Assembly (NCBI GenBank): GCA_027186245.1
Contig: CP114481.1
Location: 52,460,569-52,524,568, forward strand
From: Coriaria nepalensis
Taxonomy: Eukaryota > Streptophyta > Magnoliopsida > Cucurbitales > Coriariaceae
Length of the DNA: 64,000 nucleotides
Direction: 5' to 3'
Below the pieces are notes generated by a model. It did not search any database. It was not told where the DNA came from and saw only the letters and a list, made by a program, of their open reading frames with translations. Position 1 is the first letter of the stretch, and every line of letters begins with the position of its first letter. Shown here piece by piece: positions 25,537 to 38,630 of this stretch. The translations under genes and the position numbers were made by a program.

Positions 25537-27217
25537 ACATGACTTTCAAGCTAAGCAAATGGTTGTTGCCTTCAATAGATTAACTGCAAGTTATGCACGA
25601 AAGTCATGTTTAAACGCCGAATTTCGTTCGAAGCGATTTAGAAATATTTAATGACTAAAAGAGACGTAATAATATGATTTTAACGCTAAAAAAATGCATA
25701 GTTGCCTTCAGTAGATCAATTGCAACTTATGCATGAAAGTCGTGTCTTAAATGCAAAAATAGAATTTGTTCGGAGTGCTTTCAAACGATTTAATGACATG
25801 AAAAGACTGAATGATATACTTTTTAAAGATAAAATAATGCATTGTTGTCGTCAATAAATTAATTGCAAGCTATGTAAGAAAATCATGTTTGAAGGGCGAA
25901 AATAGAATTCGTTCAACTTAAGCTAGAATGATTTAATGACAGGATGAGACTCAATGACATGACTTTCAAGCTAAGCAAATGGTTGTTGCCTTCAATAGAT
26001 TAACTGCAAGTTATGCACGAAAGTCATGTTTAAACGCCGAATTTCGTTCGAAGCGATTTAGAAATATTTAATGACTAAAAGAGACGTAATAATATGATTT
26101 TAACGCTAAAAAAATGCATAGTTGCCTTCAGTAGATCAATTGCAACTTATGCATGAAAGTCGTGTCTTAAATGCAAAAATATAATTGGTTCGAAGTGCTT
26201 TCAAACTATTTAATGATATAAAAAGACTGAATGATATACTTTTTAAAGATAAAATAATGCATCGTTGTCGTTAATAAATTAATTGCAAGTTATGTAAGAA
26301 AATCATGTTTGAAGGGCGAAAATAGAATTCGTTCAACTTAATTTAGAATGATTTAATGACTGGATGAGACTCAATGACATGACTTTCAAGCTAAGCAAAT
26401 GGCTGTTCCCTTCAATAGATTAACTGCAAGTTATGCACGAAAGTCATGTTTAAAGGCCAAATTTTGTTCGAAGTGATTTAGAATGATTTAATGACTAAAA
26501 GAGACGCAATAATATGACTTTAAGGCTAAAAAAATGCACAGTTGCCTTCAACAGATCAATCGCAACTTATGCACGAAAGTCGTGTCTTAAATGCAAAAAT
26601 AGAATTTGTTCGAAGTGCTTTCAAACAATTTAATGACATGAAAAGACTGAATGATATACTTTTTAAAGATAAAATAATGCATTGTTGTCGTCAATAAATT
26701 AATTGCAAGCCATGTAAGAAAATCATGTTTGAAGGGCGAAAATAGAATTCGTTCAACTTAATTTAGAATGATTTAATGACTGGATGAGACTCTATGACAT
26801 GACTTTAAGGCAAAAGAAATGCATTGTTGCCTTCAATAGATTAACTGCAAGTTATGCACGAAAGTAATGTTTAAAGGCCGAATTTCGTTCGAAGCGATTT
26901 AGAATGATTTAATGACTAAAAGAGACGTAATAATATGATTTTAAGGCTAAAAAAATGCATAGTTGCCTTCAATAGATCAATTGCAAGTTATGCATGAAAG
27001 TCGTGTCTTAAATGCAAAAATAGAATTGGTTCGAAGTGCTTTCAAACTATTTAATGATATAAAAAGACTGAATGATATACTTTTTAAAGATAAAATAATG
27101 CATCGTTGTCGTCAATAAATTAATTGCAAGTTATGTCAGAAAATCATGCTTGAAGGGCGAAAATAGAATTCGTTCAACATAATTTAGAATGATTTAATGA
27201 CTGGATGAGACTCAATG
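25537..27217. repeat. 1681-bp higher-order repeat, copy 4 (core)
   Basis: Units at 25537, 25957, 26377 and 26797. Nearly identical to copy 3. Differences seen are 'gatcaatcgcaac' near 26555 and, in the last unit, 'gttatgcatgaaagtcgtgtctt' features in place of 'gttatgaatg' and 'gtgtttt' (about 26987-27010). The change in the last unit marks the start of divergence toward the right edge. Confidence 0.91.
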
Positions 27218-28899
27218 ACATGACTTTAAGGCTAAACAAATGCATTGTTGCGTTCAATAGATTAACTGCAAGTTATGCACGAAAGTCATGTTGAAAGGCC
27301 GACGTTCGCTCGTAGCGATTTAGAATGATTTAATGAGTAAAAGAGGCGTAATAATATGATTATAAGGCTAAAACACTGCATAGTTGCCTTCAATAGATCA
27401 ATTGCAACTTATGAATGAAAGTCGTGTCTTAAATGCAAAAATAGAATTTGCTCGAAGTGCTTTCAAACGATTTAATGACATGAAAAGACTGAATGATATA
27501 CTTTTTAGAGATAAATTAATGCATTGTTGTCGTCAATAAATTAATTGCAAGCTATGTAAGAAAATCATGTTTGAAGGGCGAAAATAGAATTCGTTCAACT
27601 TAATCTAGAATGATTTACTGACTGGATGAGACTCAATGACATGACTTTCAAGCTAAGCAAATGGTTGTTGCCTTCAATAGATTAACTGCAAGTTATGCAC
27701 GAAAGTCATGTTTAAACGCCGAATTTCGTTCGAAGCGATTTAGAAAGATTTAATGACTAAAAGAGACGTAATAATATGATTTTAACGCTAAAAAAATGCA
27801 TAGTTGCCTTCAGTAGATCAATTGCAACTTATGCATGAAAGTCGTGTCTTAAATGCAAAAATATAATTGGTTCGAAGTGCTTTCTAACTATTTAATGATA
27901 TAAAAAGACTGAATGATATACTTTTTAAAGATAAAATAATGCATCGTTGCCGTCAATAAATTAATTGCAAGCTATGTAAGAAAATCATGTTTGAAGGGCG
28001 AAAATAGAATTCGGTCAACTTAATTTAGAATGATTTAATGACTGGATGAGACTCAATGACATGACTTTCAAGCTAAGCAAATGGTTGTTGCCTTCAATAC
28101 ATTAACTGCAAGTTATGCACGAAAGTCAAGTTTAAAGGCCAAATTTTGTTCGAAGCGATTTAGAATGATTAAATGACTAAAAGAGACGCAATAATATGAC
28201 TTTAAGGCTAAAAAAATGCACAGTTGCCTTCAACAGATCAATTGCAACTTATGCACGAAAGTCGTGTCTTAAATGCAAAAATAGAATTTGTTCGAAGTGC
28301 TTTCAAACAATTTAATGACATGAAAAGACTCAATGATATACTTTTTAAAGATAAAATAATGCATTGTTGTCGTCAATAAATTAATTGCAAGCCATGTAAG
28401 AAAATCATGTTTGAAGGGCGAAAATAGAATTCGTTCAACTTAATTTAGAATGATTTAATGACTGGATGAGACTCTATGACATGACTTTAAGGCTAAAGAA
28501 ATGCATTGTTGCCTTCAATAGATTAACTGCAGGTTATGCACGAAAGTAATGTTTAAAGGCCGAATTTCGTTCGAAGCGATTTAGAAAGATTTAATGACTA
28601 AAAGAGACGTAATAATATGATTTTAACGCTAAAAAAATGCATAGTTGCCTTCAGTAGATCAATTGCAACTTATGCATGAAAGTCGTGTCTTAAATGCAAA
28701 AATATAATTGGTTCGAAGTGCTTTCTAACTATTTAATGATATAAAAAGACTGAATGATATACTTTTTAAAGATAAAATAATGCATCGTTGTCGTCAATAA
28801 ATTAATTGCAAGCTATGTAAGAAAATCATGTTTGAAGGGCGAAAATAGAATTCGGTCAACTTAATTTAGAATGATTTAATGACTGGATGAGACTCAATG
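27218..28899. repeat. 1681-bp higher-order repeat, copy 5 (diverged edge copy)
   Basis: Units at 27218, 27639, 28059 and 28479. Unit one again has the 'gccgacgttcgctcg' A type and 'aaaacactgc' B type seen only in copy 1, so the two edge copies share an older unit-one form. Private changes include 'ttgcgttcaatag', 'aagaggcgtaat', 'tttactgactgg' and 'ttctaactattt'. Unit four has the unit-two B and C sequence (aatataattgg, catcgttgtcgtc) in place of its own. Confidence 0.88.
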
Positions 28900-31800
28900 A
28901 CATGACTTTCAAGCTAAGCAAATGATTGTTGCCTTCAATAGATTAACTACAAGTTATGCACGAAAGTCATGTTTAAAGGCCGAATTTCGTTCGAAGCGAT
29001 TTAGAATGATTTAATGACTAAAACAGACGTAATAATATGATTATAAGGCTAAAAAACTGCATAGTTGCCTTCAATAGATCAATTGCAACTTATGAATGAA
29101 TGTCGTGTCTTAAATGCAAAAATATAATTGGTTCAAAGTGCTTTCAAACTATTTAATGATATGAAAAGACTGAATGATACACTTTTTCAAGCTAAAATAA
29201 TGAATTGTTGTCGTCAATAAATTAATTGCAAGCTATGTAAGAAAATCATGTTTGAAGGGCGAAAAGAGAATTCGTTCAACTTAATTTTGAATGATTTAAT
29301 GACTGGATGAGACTCAATGATATGACTTTAAGACTAAACAAATGATTGTTGTCTTCAATAGATTAACTGCAAGTTATTCACGAAAGTCATGTTTAAAGGC
29401 CAAATTTCGTTCGAGGCGATTTAGAATGATTTCATGACTAAAAGAGATGCAATAATATGACTTTAAAGCTAAAAAAATGCACAGTTGCCTTCAACATATC
29501 AATTGCAACTTATGCACGAAAGTCGTGTCTTAAATGCAAAAATAGAATTTGTTCGAAGTGCTTTCAAACAATTTAATGACATGAAAAGACTGAATGATAT
29601 ACTTTTTATTGATAAAATAATGCATTGTTGTCGTCAATAAATTAATTGCAAGTTATGTAAGAAAATCATGTTTGAAGGGCGAAAATAGAATTCGTTCAAC
29701 TTAATTTAGAATGATTTAATGACTGGATGAGACTCAATGACATGACTTTAAGGCTAAACAAATGCATTGTTGCCTTCAATAGATTAACTGCAACTTATGC
29801 ACGAAAGTCATATTCTAAGGCCGAATTTCGTTCGAAGCGATTTAGAATGATTTAATGACTAAAAGAGACGTAATAATATGATTTTAATGCTCAAAAAATG
29901 CATAGTTTCATTCAATAGATCAATTGCAACTTATACATGAATGTCGTGTCTTAAATGCAAAAATAGAATTGGTTCGAAGTGCTTTCAAACTATTTAATGA
30001 TATAAAAAGACTGAATGATATAATTTTTAAAGCTAAAATAATGCATTGTTGTCCTCAATAAATTAATTGCAAGTTATGTCAGAAAATCATGCTTGAAGGG
30101 CGAAAATAGAATTCGTTCAATATAATTTAGAATGATTTAATGACTGGATGAGACTCAATGACATGACTTTCAAGCTAAGCAAATGATTGTTGCCTTCAAT
30201 AGATTAACTGCAAGTTATGCACGAAAGTCATGTTTAAACGCCGAATTTCATTCGAAGCGATTTAGAATGATTTAATGACTAAAAGAGACGCAATAATATG
30301 ACTTTAAGGTTGAAAAAATGCACAGTTGCCTTCAACAGATCAATTGCAACTTATGCACGAAAGTCGTGTCTTAAATGCAAAAATAGAATTTGTTCGAAGT
30401 GCTTTCAAACAATTTAATGATATAAAAAGACTGAATGATATACTTTTTAAAGCTAAAATAATGCATTGTTGTCGTCAATAAATTAATTGCAAGCTATGTA
30501 AGAAAATCATGTTTGAAGGGCGAAAATAGAATTCGTTCAACTTAATTTAGAATGTTTTAATGACTGTATGAGACTCAATGACATGACCTTAAGGCTAAAG
30601 AAATGATTGTTGCCTTCAATAGATTAATTGCAAGTTATGCACGAAAGTCATGTTCTAAGGCCGAATTTCGTTCAAAGCGATTTAGAATGATTTAATGGCT
30701 AAAAGAGACGCAATAATATGATTTTAAGGCTAAAAAAATGCATAGTTGCCTTCAATAGATCTATTGCAACTTATGCATGAAAGTCGTTTCTTAAATGCAA
30801 AAATAGAATTGGTTCGAAGTGCTTTCAAACAATTTAATGATGTGAAAAGACTGAATGATATACTTTTTAAAGCTAAAATAATGCATTGTTGTCGTCAATA
30901 AATTAATTGCAAGTTATGTAAGAAAATCATGTTTGAAAGGCGAAAATATAATTCATTCAAATTAATTTAGAATGATTTAATGACTGGATGACACTCCATG
31001 ACTTGACTTTAACGCTAAACAAATGCATTGTTGCTTTCAATAGATTAACTGCAAGTTATGCACGAAAGTCATGTTGAAAGGCCGACGTTCGTTCGAAGCT
31101 ATTTAGAATGATTTAATGACTAAAAGAGACGCAATAATATGATTTTAAGGCTAAAAAAATGCATAGTTGGCTTCAATAGATCAATTGCAACTTATGCATG
31201 ACAATCGTGTTTTAAATGCAAAAATAGAATTGGTTCGAAGTGCTTTCAAACTATTTAATGATATAAAAAGACTGAATGATATACTTTTTAAAGCTAAAAT
31301 AATGCATTGTTGTCGTCAATAAATTAATTGCAAGCTATGTAAGAAAATCATGTTTGAAGGGCGAAAAGAGAATTCGTTCAACTTAATTTATAATGATTAA
31401 ATGACTGGATGAGACTCAATGACATGACTTTAAGACTAAACAAATGATTGTTGTCTTCAATAGATTAACTGCAAGTTATTCACGAAAGTCATGTTTAAAG
31501 GCCAAATTTCGTTCGAGGCGATTTAGAATGATTTCATGACGAAAAGAGACGCAATAATATGATTTTAAGGCTAAAAAAATGCATAGTTGCCTTCAATAGA
31601 TCAATTGCAACTTATGCACGAAAGTCGTGTCTTAAATGCAAAAATAGAATTTGTTCGAAGTGCTTTCAAACAATTTAATGACATGAAAAGACTGAATGAT
31701 ATACTTTTTAAAGCTAAAATAATGCATTGTTGTCGTCAATAAATTAATTGCAAGCTATGTAAGAAAATCATGTTTGAAGGGCGAGAATAGAATTCGTTCA

Positions 31801-32262
31801 ACTTAATTTAGAATGATTTAATGACTGGATGAGACTCAATGACATGACTTTAAGGCTAAAGAAATGCATTGTTGCCTTCAATAGATTAACGGCAAGTTAT
31901 GCACGAAAGTCATGTTGAAAGGCCGAATTTCGTTCGAAGCGATTTAGAATGATTTAATGACTAAAAGAGACGCAATAATATGATTTTAAGGCTAAAAAAA
32001 TGCATAGTTGCCTTCAATAGATCAATTGCAACTTATGCACGAAAGTCGTGTCTTAAATGCAAAAATAGAATTTGTTCGAAGTGCTTTCAAACAATTTAAT
32101 GACATGAAAAGACTGAATGATATACTTTTTAAAGCTAAAATAATGCATTGTTGGCGTCAATAAATTAATTGCAAGCTATGTAAGAAAATCATGTTTGAAG
32201 GGCGAAAATAGAATTCGTTCAACTTAATTTAGAAGGATTTAATGACTGGATGAGACTCTATG
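28900..32262. repeat. Eight divergent trimers without a clear higher-order period
   Basis: Units at 28900, 29320, 29740, 30161, 30581, 31001, 31422 and 31842, all 420/421 bp. Each has many private substitutions. The units at 29320 and 31422 share an A monomer ('aagactaaacaaatgattg', 'gttattcacg', 'ttcgaggcg', 'atttcatgac') at a 2102-bp offset but differ in B, so only part of the unit was copied. This is the least homogenised stretch of the window and separates the dimer-free left from the dimer-bearing right. Confidence 0.85.
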
Positions 32263-32547
32263 ACATGACTTTAAGGCTAAAGCAATGCATGGTTGCCTTC
32301 AATAGATCAATTAAAGGTTATGCATGAAAGTCGTGTCTTAAATGCACAAATAGAATTGGTTCGAAGTGCTTTCAAACAATTTAATCATATTGAAAGACTG
32401 AATAATATACTTTTTAAAGCTAAAATAATGCATTGTTGTCGTCAATAAATTAATTGCAAGTTATGTAAGAAAATCATGTTTGAAAGGCGAAAAAAGAATT
32501 CGTTCAACTTAATTTAGAATGATTTAATGACTGGATGAGACTCAATG
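32263..32547. repeat. First 285-bp dimer, D1 family
   Basis: This unit has one hybrid A/B monomer plus C. Its D1 markers are 'gcatggttgcc', 'gatcaatta(a/c)a', 'aatgcacaaatag', 'tttaatcatat' and 'ctgaataatatac'. Other D1 dimers start at 50876, 52982, 54816, 57343, 60578, 61284 and 62412, and a ninth begins at 63962 and is cut by the window end. This copy has 'catattgaaag' where later ones have 'catatggaaag'. The other D1 dimers lie 18 kb or more to the right. Confidence 0.9.
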
Positions 32548-32968
32548 ACATGACTTTAAGGCTAAACAAATGCACTGTTGCCTTCAATAGATTAACTGCA
32601 AGTTATGCACGAAAGTCAAGTTGAAAGGCCGAATTTCGTTCGAAGCGATTTAGAATGACTTCATGACTAAAAGAGACACAAAAATATGATTTTAAGACTA
32701 AAAAAATGCATAGTTGCCTTCAATAGATCAATTGCAACTTATGCATGACTGTCGTGTCTTAAATGCAAAAATAGAATTGGTTCGAAGTGCTTTCAAACTA
32801 TTTAATGATATAAAAAGACTGAATGATATACTTTTTAAAGCTAAAATAATGCATTGTTGTCGTCAATAAATTAATTGCAAGCTATGTAAGAAAATCATGT
32901 TTGAAGGGCGAAAAGAGAATTCGTTCAACTTAATTTAGAATGATTTAATGACTGGATGAGACTCAATG

Positions 32969-34392
32969 ACATGACTTTAAGGCTAAACAAATGCATTGTT
33001 ACCTTCAATATATCAATTGCAACTTATGCATGAAAGTCGTGTCTTAAATGCAAAAATTGAATTGGTTCGAAGTGCTGTCAAACAATTTAATGATATGAAA
33101 AGACTGAATTATATACTTTTTAAAGCTAAAATAATGCATTGTTGTCGTCAATAAATTAATTGCAAGTTATGTAAGAAAATCATGTTTGAAAGGCGAAAAT
33201 AGAATTCGTTCAACTTAATTTAGAATGATTTAATGACTGGATGGGACTCAATGACATGACTTTCAGGCTAAACAAATGCATTGTTGCTTTCAATAGATCA
33301 ATTGCAACTTATGCATGAAAGTCGTGTCTTAAATGCAAATATAGAATTGGTTCGAAGTGCTGTCAAACAATTTAATGATATGAAAAGACTGAATGATATA
33401 CTTTTTAAAGCTAAAATAATGCATTGTTGTCGTCAATAAATTAATTGCAAGTTATGTAAGAAAATCATGTTTGAAAGGCGAAAATAGAATTCGTTCAACT
33501 TAATTTAGAATGATTCAATGACTGGATGGGACTCAATGACATGCCTTTCAGGCTAAACAAATGCATTGTTGCCTTCAATAGATCAATTGCAACTTATGCA
33601 TGAAAGTCGTGTCTTAAATGCAAAAATTGAATTGGTTCGAAGTGCTGTCAAACAATTTAATGATATGAAAAGATTGAATTATATACTTTTTAAAGCTAAA
33701 ATAATGCATTGTTGTCGTCAATAAATTAATTGCAAGCTATGTAAGAAAATCATGTTTGAAGGGCGAAAAGAGAATTCGTTCAACTTAATTTAGAATGATT
33801 TAATGACTGGATGAGACTCAACGACATGACTTTAAGGCTAAACAAATGCATTGTTGCCTTCAATAGATATATTGCAACTTATGCATGAAAGTCGTGTCTT
33901 AAATGCAAAAATACAATTGGTTCGAAGTCCTGTCAAACAATTTAATGATATGAAAAGACTGAATGATATACTTTTTAAAGCTAAAATAATGCATTGTTGT
34001 CGTCAATAAATTAATTGCAAGTTATGTAAGAAAATCATGTTTGAAAGGCGAAAATAGAATTCGTTCAACTTAATTTAGAATGATTTAATGACTGGATGAG
34101 ACTCAATGACATGACTTTCAGGCTAAACAAATGTATTGTTGCTTTCAATAGATCAATTGCAACTTATGCATGAAAGTCGTGTCTTAAATGCAAAAATAGA
34201 ATTGGTTCGAAGTGCTGTCAAACAATTTAATGATATGAAAAGACTGAATGATATACTTTTTAAAGCTAAAATAAAGCATTGTTGTCGTCAATAAATTAAT
34301 TGTAAGTTATGTAAGAAATCATGTTTGAAAGGCGAAAATAGAATTCGTTCAACTTAATTTAGAATGATTTAATGACTGGATGGGACTCAATG
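32969..34392. repeat. Run of five 285-bp dimers, D2 family
   Basis: Dimers at 32969, 33254, 33539, 33824 and 34109 (the last is 284 bp, with 'aagaaatcatg'). D2 markers are 'gtgctgtcaaac' in B and, in most copies, 'ttgctttcaatagat' and 'ggatgggactcaatg'. Each begins with A sequence ('ggctaaacaaatgcattgttg') and changes to B sequence ('gatcaattgcaac') within 'ttcaatagat'. Units differ by scattered substitutions, so this run is not freshly amplified. Confidence 0.92.
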
Positions 34393-34813
34393 ACATGACT
34401 TTAAGGCTAAACAAATGCATTGTTGCCTTCAATAGATTAACTGCAAGTTATGCACGAAAGTCATGTTGAAAGGCCGAATTTCGTTCGAAGCGATTTAGAA
34501 TGATTTAATGACTAAACGAGACGCAATAATATGATTTTAAGCCTAAAAAAATGCATAGTTGCCTTCAATAGATCAATTGCAACTTATGCATGACAGTCGT
34601 GTCTTAAATGCAAAAATAGAATTGGTTCGAAGTGCTTTCAAACAATTTAATGATATGAAAAGACTGAATGATATACTTTTTAAAGCTAAAATAATGCATT
34701 GTTGTCGTCAATAAATTAATTGCAAGTTATGTAAGAAAATCATGTTTGAAAGGCGAAAATAGAATTCGTTCAACTTAATTTAGAATGATTTGATGACTTG
34801 ATGAGACTCAATG

Positions 34814-37800
34814 ACATGACTTTAAGGCTAAACAAATGCATTGTTGCCTTCAATAGATTAACTGCAAGTTATGCACGAAAGCCATGTTCTAAGGCCGAAT
34901 TTCGTTCTAAGCGATTTATAATGATTTAATGACTAAAAGAGATGCAATAATATGATTTTAAGGCTAAAACAAATGCATTGTTGCCTTCAATAGATCAATT
35001 GCAACTTATGCACGAAAGTTGTGTCTTAAATGCAAAAATAGAATTTGTTCGAAGTGCTTTCAAACAATTTAATTACATAAAAACACTGAATGATATACTT
35101 TTTAAAGATAAAATAATGCATTGTTGTCGTCAATAAATTATTTGCAAGCTATGAAAGAAAATCATGTTTGAAGGGCGAAAATAAGAATTCGTTCAACTTA
35201 ATTTAGAATGATTTAATGACTGGATGAGACTCTATGACATGACTTTAAGGCTAAACAAATGCATTGTTGCCTTCAATAGATTAACTGCAAGTTATGCACG
35301 AAAGGCATGTTCTAAGGCCGAATTTCGTTCGAAGCGATTTAGAATGATTTAATGACTAAAAGAGACGCAAAAATATGATTTTAAGGCTAAAAAAATGCAT
35401 AGTTGCCTTCAATTGATCAATTGCAACTTATGCATGACAGTCGTGTCTTAAATGCAAAAATAGAATTGGTTCGAAGTGCTTTCAAACTATTTAATAATAT
35501 AAAAAGACTGAATGATATACTTTTTAACGCTAAAATAATGCATTGTTGTCGTGAATAAATTAATTGCAAGTTATGTAAGAAAATCATGTTTGAAAGGCGA
35601 AAATAGAGTTCGTTCAACTTAATTTAGAATGATTTAATGACTGGATGGGACTCAATGACATGACTTTCAGGCTAAACAAATGCATTGTTGCTTTCAATAG
35701 ATCAATTGCAACTTATGCATGAAAGTCGTGTCTTAAATGCAAAAATAGAATTGGTTCGAAGTGCTGTCAAACAATTTAATGATATGAAAAGACTGAATGA
35801 TATACTTTTTAAAGCTAAAATAATGCATTGTTGTCGTCAATAAATTAATTGCAAGCTATGTAAGAAAATCATGTTTGAAGGGCGAAAAGAGAATTCGTTC
35901 AACTTAATTTAGAATGATTCAATGACTGGATGAGACTAAATGACATGACTTTAAGGCTAAACAAATGCATTGTTGCTTTCAATAGATCAATTGCAACTTA
36001 TGCATGAAAGTCGTGTCTTAAATCCAAAAATAGAATTGGTTCGAAGTGCTGTCAAACAATTTAATGATATGAAAAGACTGAATGATATACTTTTTAAAGC
36101 TAAAATAATGCATTGTTGTCGTCAATAAATTAATTGCAAGTTATGTAAGAAAATCATGTTTGAAAGGCGAAAATAGAATTCGTTCAACTTAATTTAGAAT
36201 GATTTAATGACTGGATGGGACTCAATGACATGACTTTCAGGCTAAACAAATGCATTGTTGCTTTCAATAGATCAATTGCAACTTATGCATGAAAGTCGTG
36301 TCTTAAATGCAAAAATAGAATTGGTTCGAAGTGCTGTCAAACAATTTAATAATATGAAAAGACTGAATGATATACTTTTTAAAGCTAAAATAATGCATTG
36401 TTGTCGTCAATAAATTAATTGCAAGCTATGTAAGAAAATCATGTTTGAAGGGCGAAAAGAGAATTCGTTCAACTTAATTTAGAATGATTTAATGACTGGA
36501 TGAGACTCAATGACATGACTTTAAGGCTAAACAAATGCATTGTTGCTTTCAATAGATCAATTGCAACTTATGCATGAAAGTCGTGTCTTAAATCCAAAAA
36601 TAGAATTGGTTCGAAGTGCTGTCAAACAATTTAATGATATGAAAAGACTGAATGATATACTTTTTAAAGCTAAAATAATGCATTGTTGTCGTCAATAAAT
36701 TAATTGCAAGTTATGTAAGAAAATCATGTTTGAAAGGCGAAAATAGAATTCGTTCAACTTAATTTAGAATGATTTAATGACTGGATGGGACTCAATGACA
36801 TGACTTTCAGGCTAAACAAATGCATTGTTGCATTCAATAGATCAATTGCAACTTATGCATGAAAGTCGTGTCTTAAATGCGAAAATAGAATTGGTTCGAA
36901 GTGCTGTCAAACAATTTAATGATATGAAAAGACTGAATGATATACTTTTTAAAGCTAAAATAATGCATTGTTGTCCTCAATAAATTAATTGCAAGCTATG
37001 TAAGAAAATCATGTTTGAAGGGCGAAAAGAGAATTCGTTCAACTTAATTTAGAATGATTTAATGACTGGATGAGACTCAATGACATGACTTTAAGACTAA
37101 ACAAATGCATTGTTGCCTTCAATAGATTAACTGCAAGTTATGCACGTAAGTCATGTTCTAAGGCCGAATTTCGTTCGAAGCGATTTAGAATGATTTAATG
37201 ACTAAAAGATATGCAATAATATGATTTTAAGGCTAAAAAAAATGCATAGTTGCCTTCAATAGATCAATTGCAAATTATGCACGAAAGTCGTGTCTTCAAT
37301 GCAAAAATAGAATTTGTTCGAAGTGCTTTCAAACAATTTAATGACATGAAAAGACTGAATGATATACTTTTTAAAGATAAAATAATGCATTGTTGTCGTC
37401 AAGAAATTAATTGCAAGCTATGGAAGAAAATCATGTTTGAAGGGCGAAAATAGAATTCGTTCAACTTAATTTAGAATGATTTAATGACTGGATGGGACTC
37501 AATGACATGACTTTCAGGCTAAACAAATGCATTGTTGCTTTCAATAGATCAATTGCAACTTATGCATGAAAATCGTGTCTTAAATGCAAAAATAGAATTG
37601 GTTCGAAGTGCTGTCAAACAATTTAATGATATGAAAAGACTGAATGATATACTTTTTAAAGCTAAAATAATGCATTGTTGTCCTCAATAAATTAATTGCA
37701 AGTTATGTAAGAAAATCATGTTTGAAAGGCGAAAATAGAATTCGTTCAACTTAATTTAGAATGATTTAATGACTGGATGGGACTCAATGACATGACTTTA

Positions 37801-38630
37801 AGGCTAAACAAATGCATTGTTGCCTTCAATAGATTAACTGCAAGTTATGCACGAAAGTCATGTTGAAAAGCCGAATTTCGTTCGAAGCAATTTAGAATGA
37901 TTTAATGACTAAAAGAGACGCAATAATATGATTTTAAGGCTAAAAAAATGCATAGTTGCCTTCAATAGATCAATTGCAACTTATGCATGACAGTCGTGTC
38001 TTCAATGCAAAAATAGAATTGGTTCGAAGTGCTTTCAAACAATTTAATGATATGAAAAGACTGAATGATATACTTTTTAAAGCTAAAATAATGCATTGTT
38101 GTCGTCAATAAATTAATTGCAAGTTATGTAAGAAGATCATGTTTGAAAGGCGAAAATAGAATTCGTTCAACTTAATTTAGAATGGTTTAATGACTGGATG
38201 AGACTCAATGACATGACTTTATGGCTAAACAAATGCATTGTTGCCTTCAATAGATTAACTGCAAGTTATGCACGAAAGTCATGTTCTAAGGCCGAATTTC
38301 GTTCGAAGCGATTTAGAATGATTTAAAGACTAAAAGAGACGCAAAAATATGATTTTAAGGCTAAAAAAATGCATAGTTGCCTTCAATAGATCAATTGCAA
38401 CTTATGCATGACAGCCGTGTCTAAATGCAAAAATAGAATTGGTTCGAAGTGCTTTCAAACTATTTAATGATATAAAAAGACTGAATGATATACTTTTTAA
38501 AGCTAAAATAATGCATTGTTGTCGTCAATAAATTAATTGCAAGTTATGTAAGAAAATCATGTTTGAAAGGCGAAAATAGAATTCGTTCAACTTAATTTAG
38601 AATGATTTGATGACTGGATGGGACTCAATG
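34814..38630. repeat. Mixed trimer/dimer segment, left copy of a large duplication
   Basis: Units at 34814, 35237, five dimers (35658, 35943, 36228, 36513, 36798), 37083, dimer 37505, then 37790 and 38211. The same order recurs at 47207-50453 with three rather than five dimers in the run. Shared rare marks include loss of the EcoRI site (gagttc at 35606 and 47998), 'ttaacgctaaaa', 'gtcgtgaataaatt' and 'gtcaagaaattaattgc'. The unit at 34814 is 423 bp, with two single-base insertions. Confidence 0.88.
35410..35423. other. Perfect 14-bp palindrome created in some B monomers
   Basis: CAATTGATCAATTG equals its own reverse complement. It arises when the usual 'caatagatcaattg' of B changes A to T at one position. 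It also occurs in the B monomers of units at 8346, 12117, 16298, 19651, 41308, 43415, 45522 and 47629. It is fixed in particular positions of the 2092-bp blocks and the 2107-bp repeat, so it spread with them. Confidence 0.75.
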
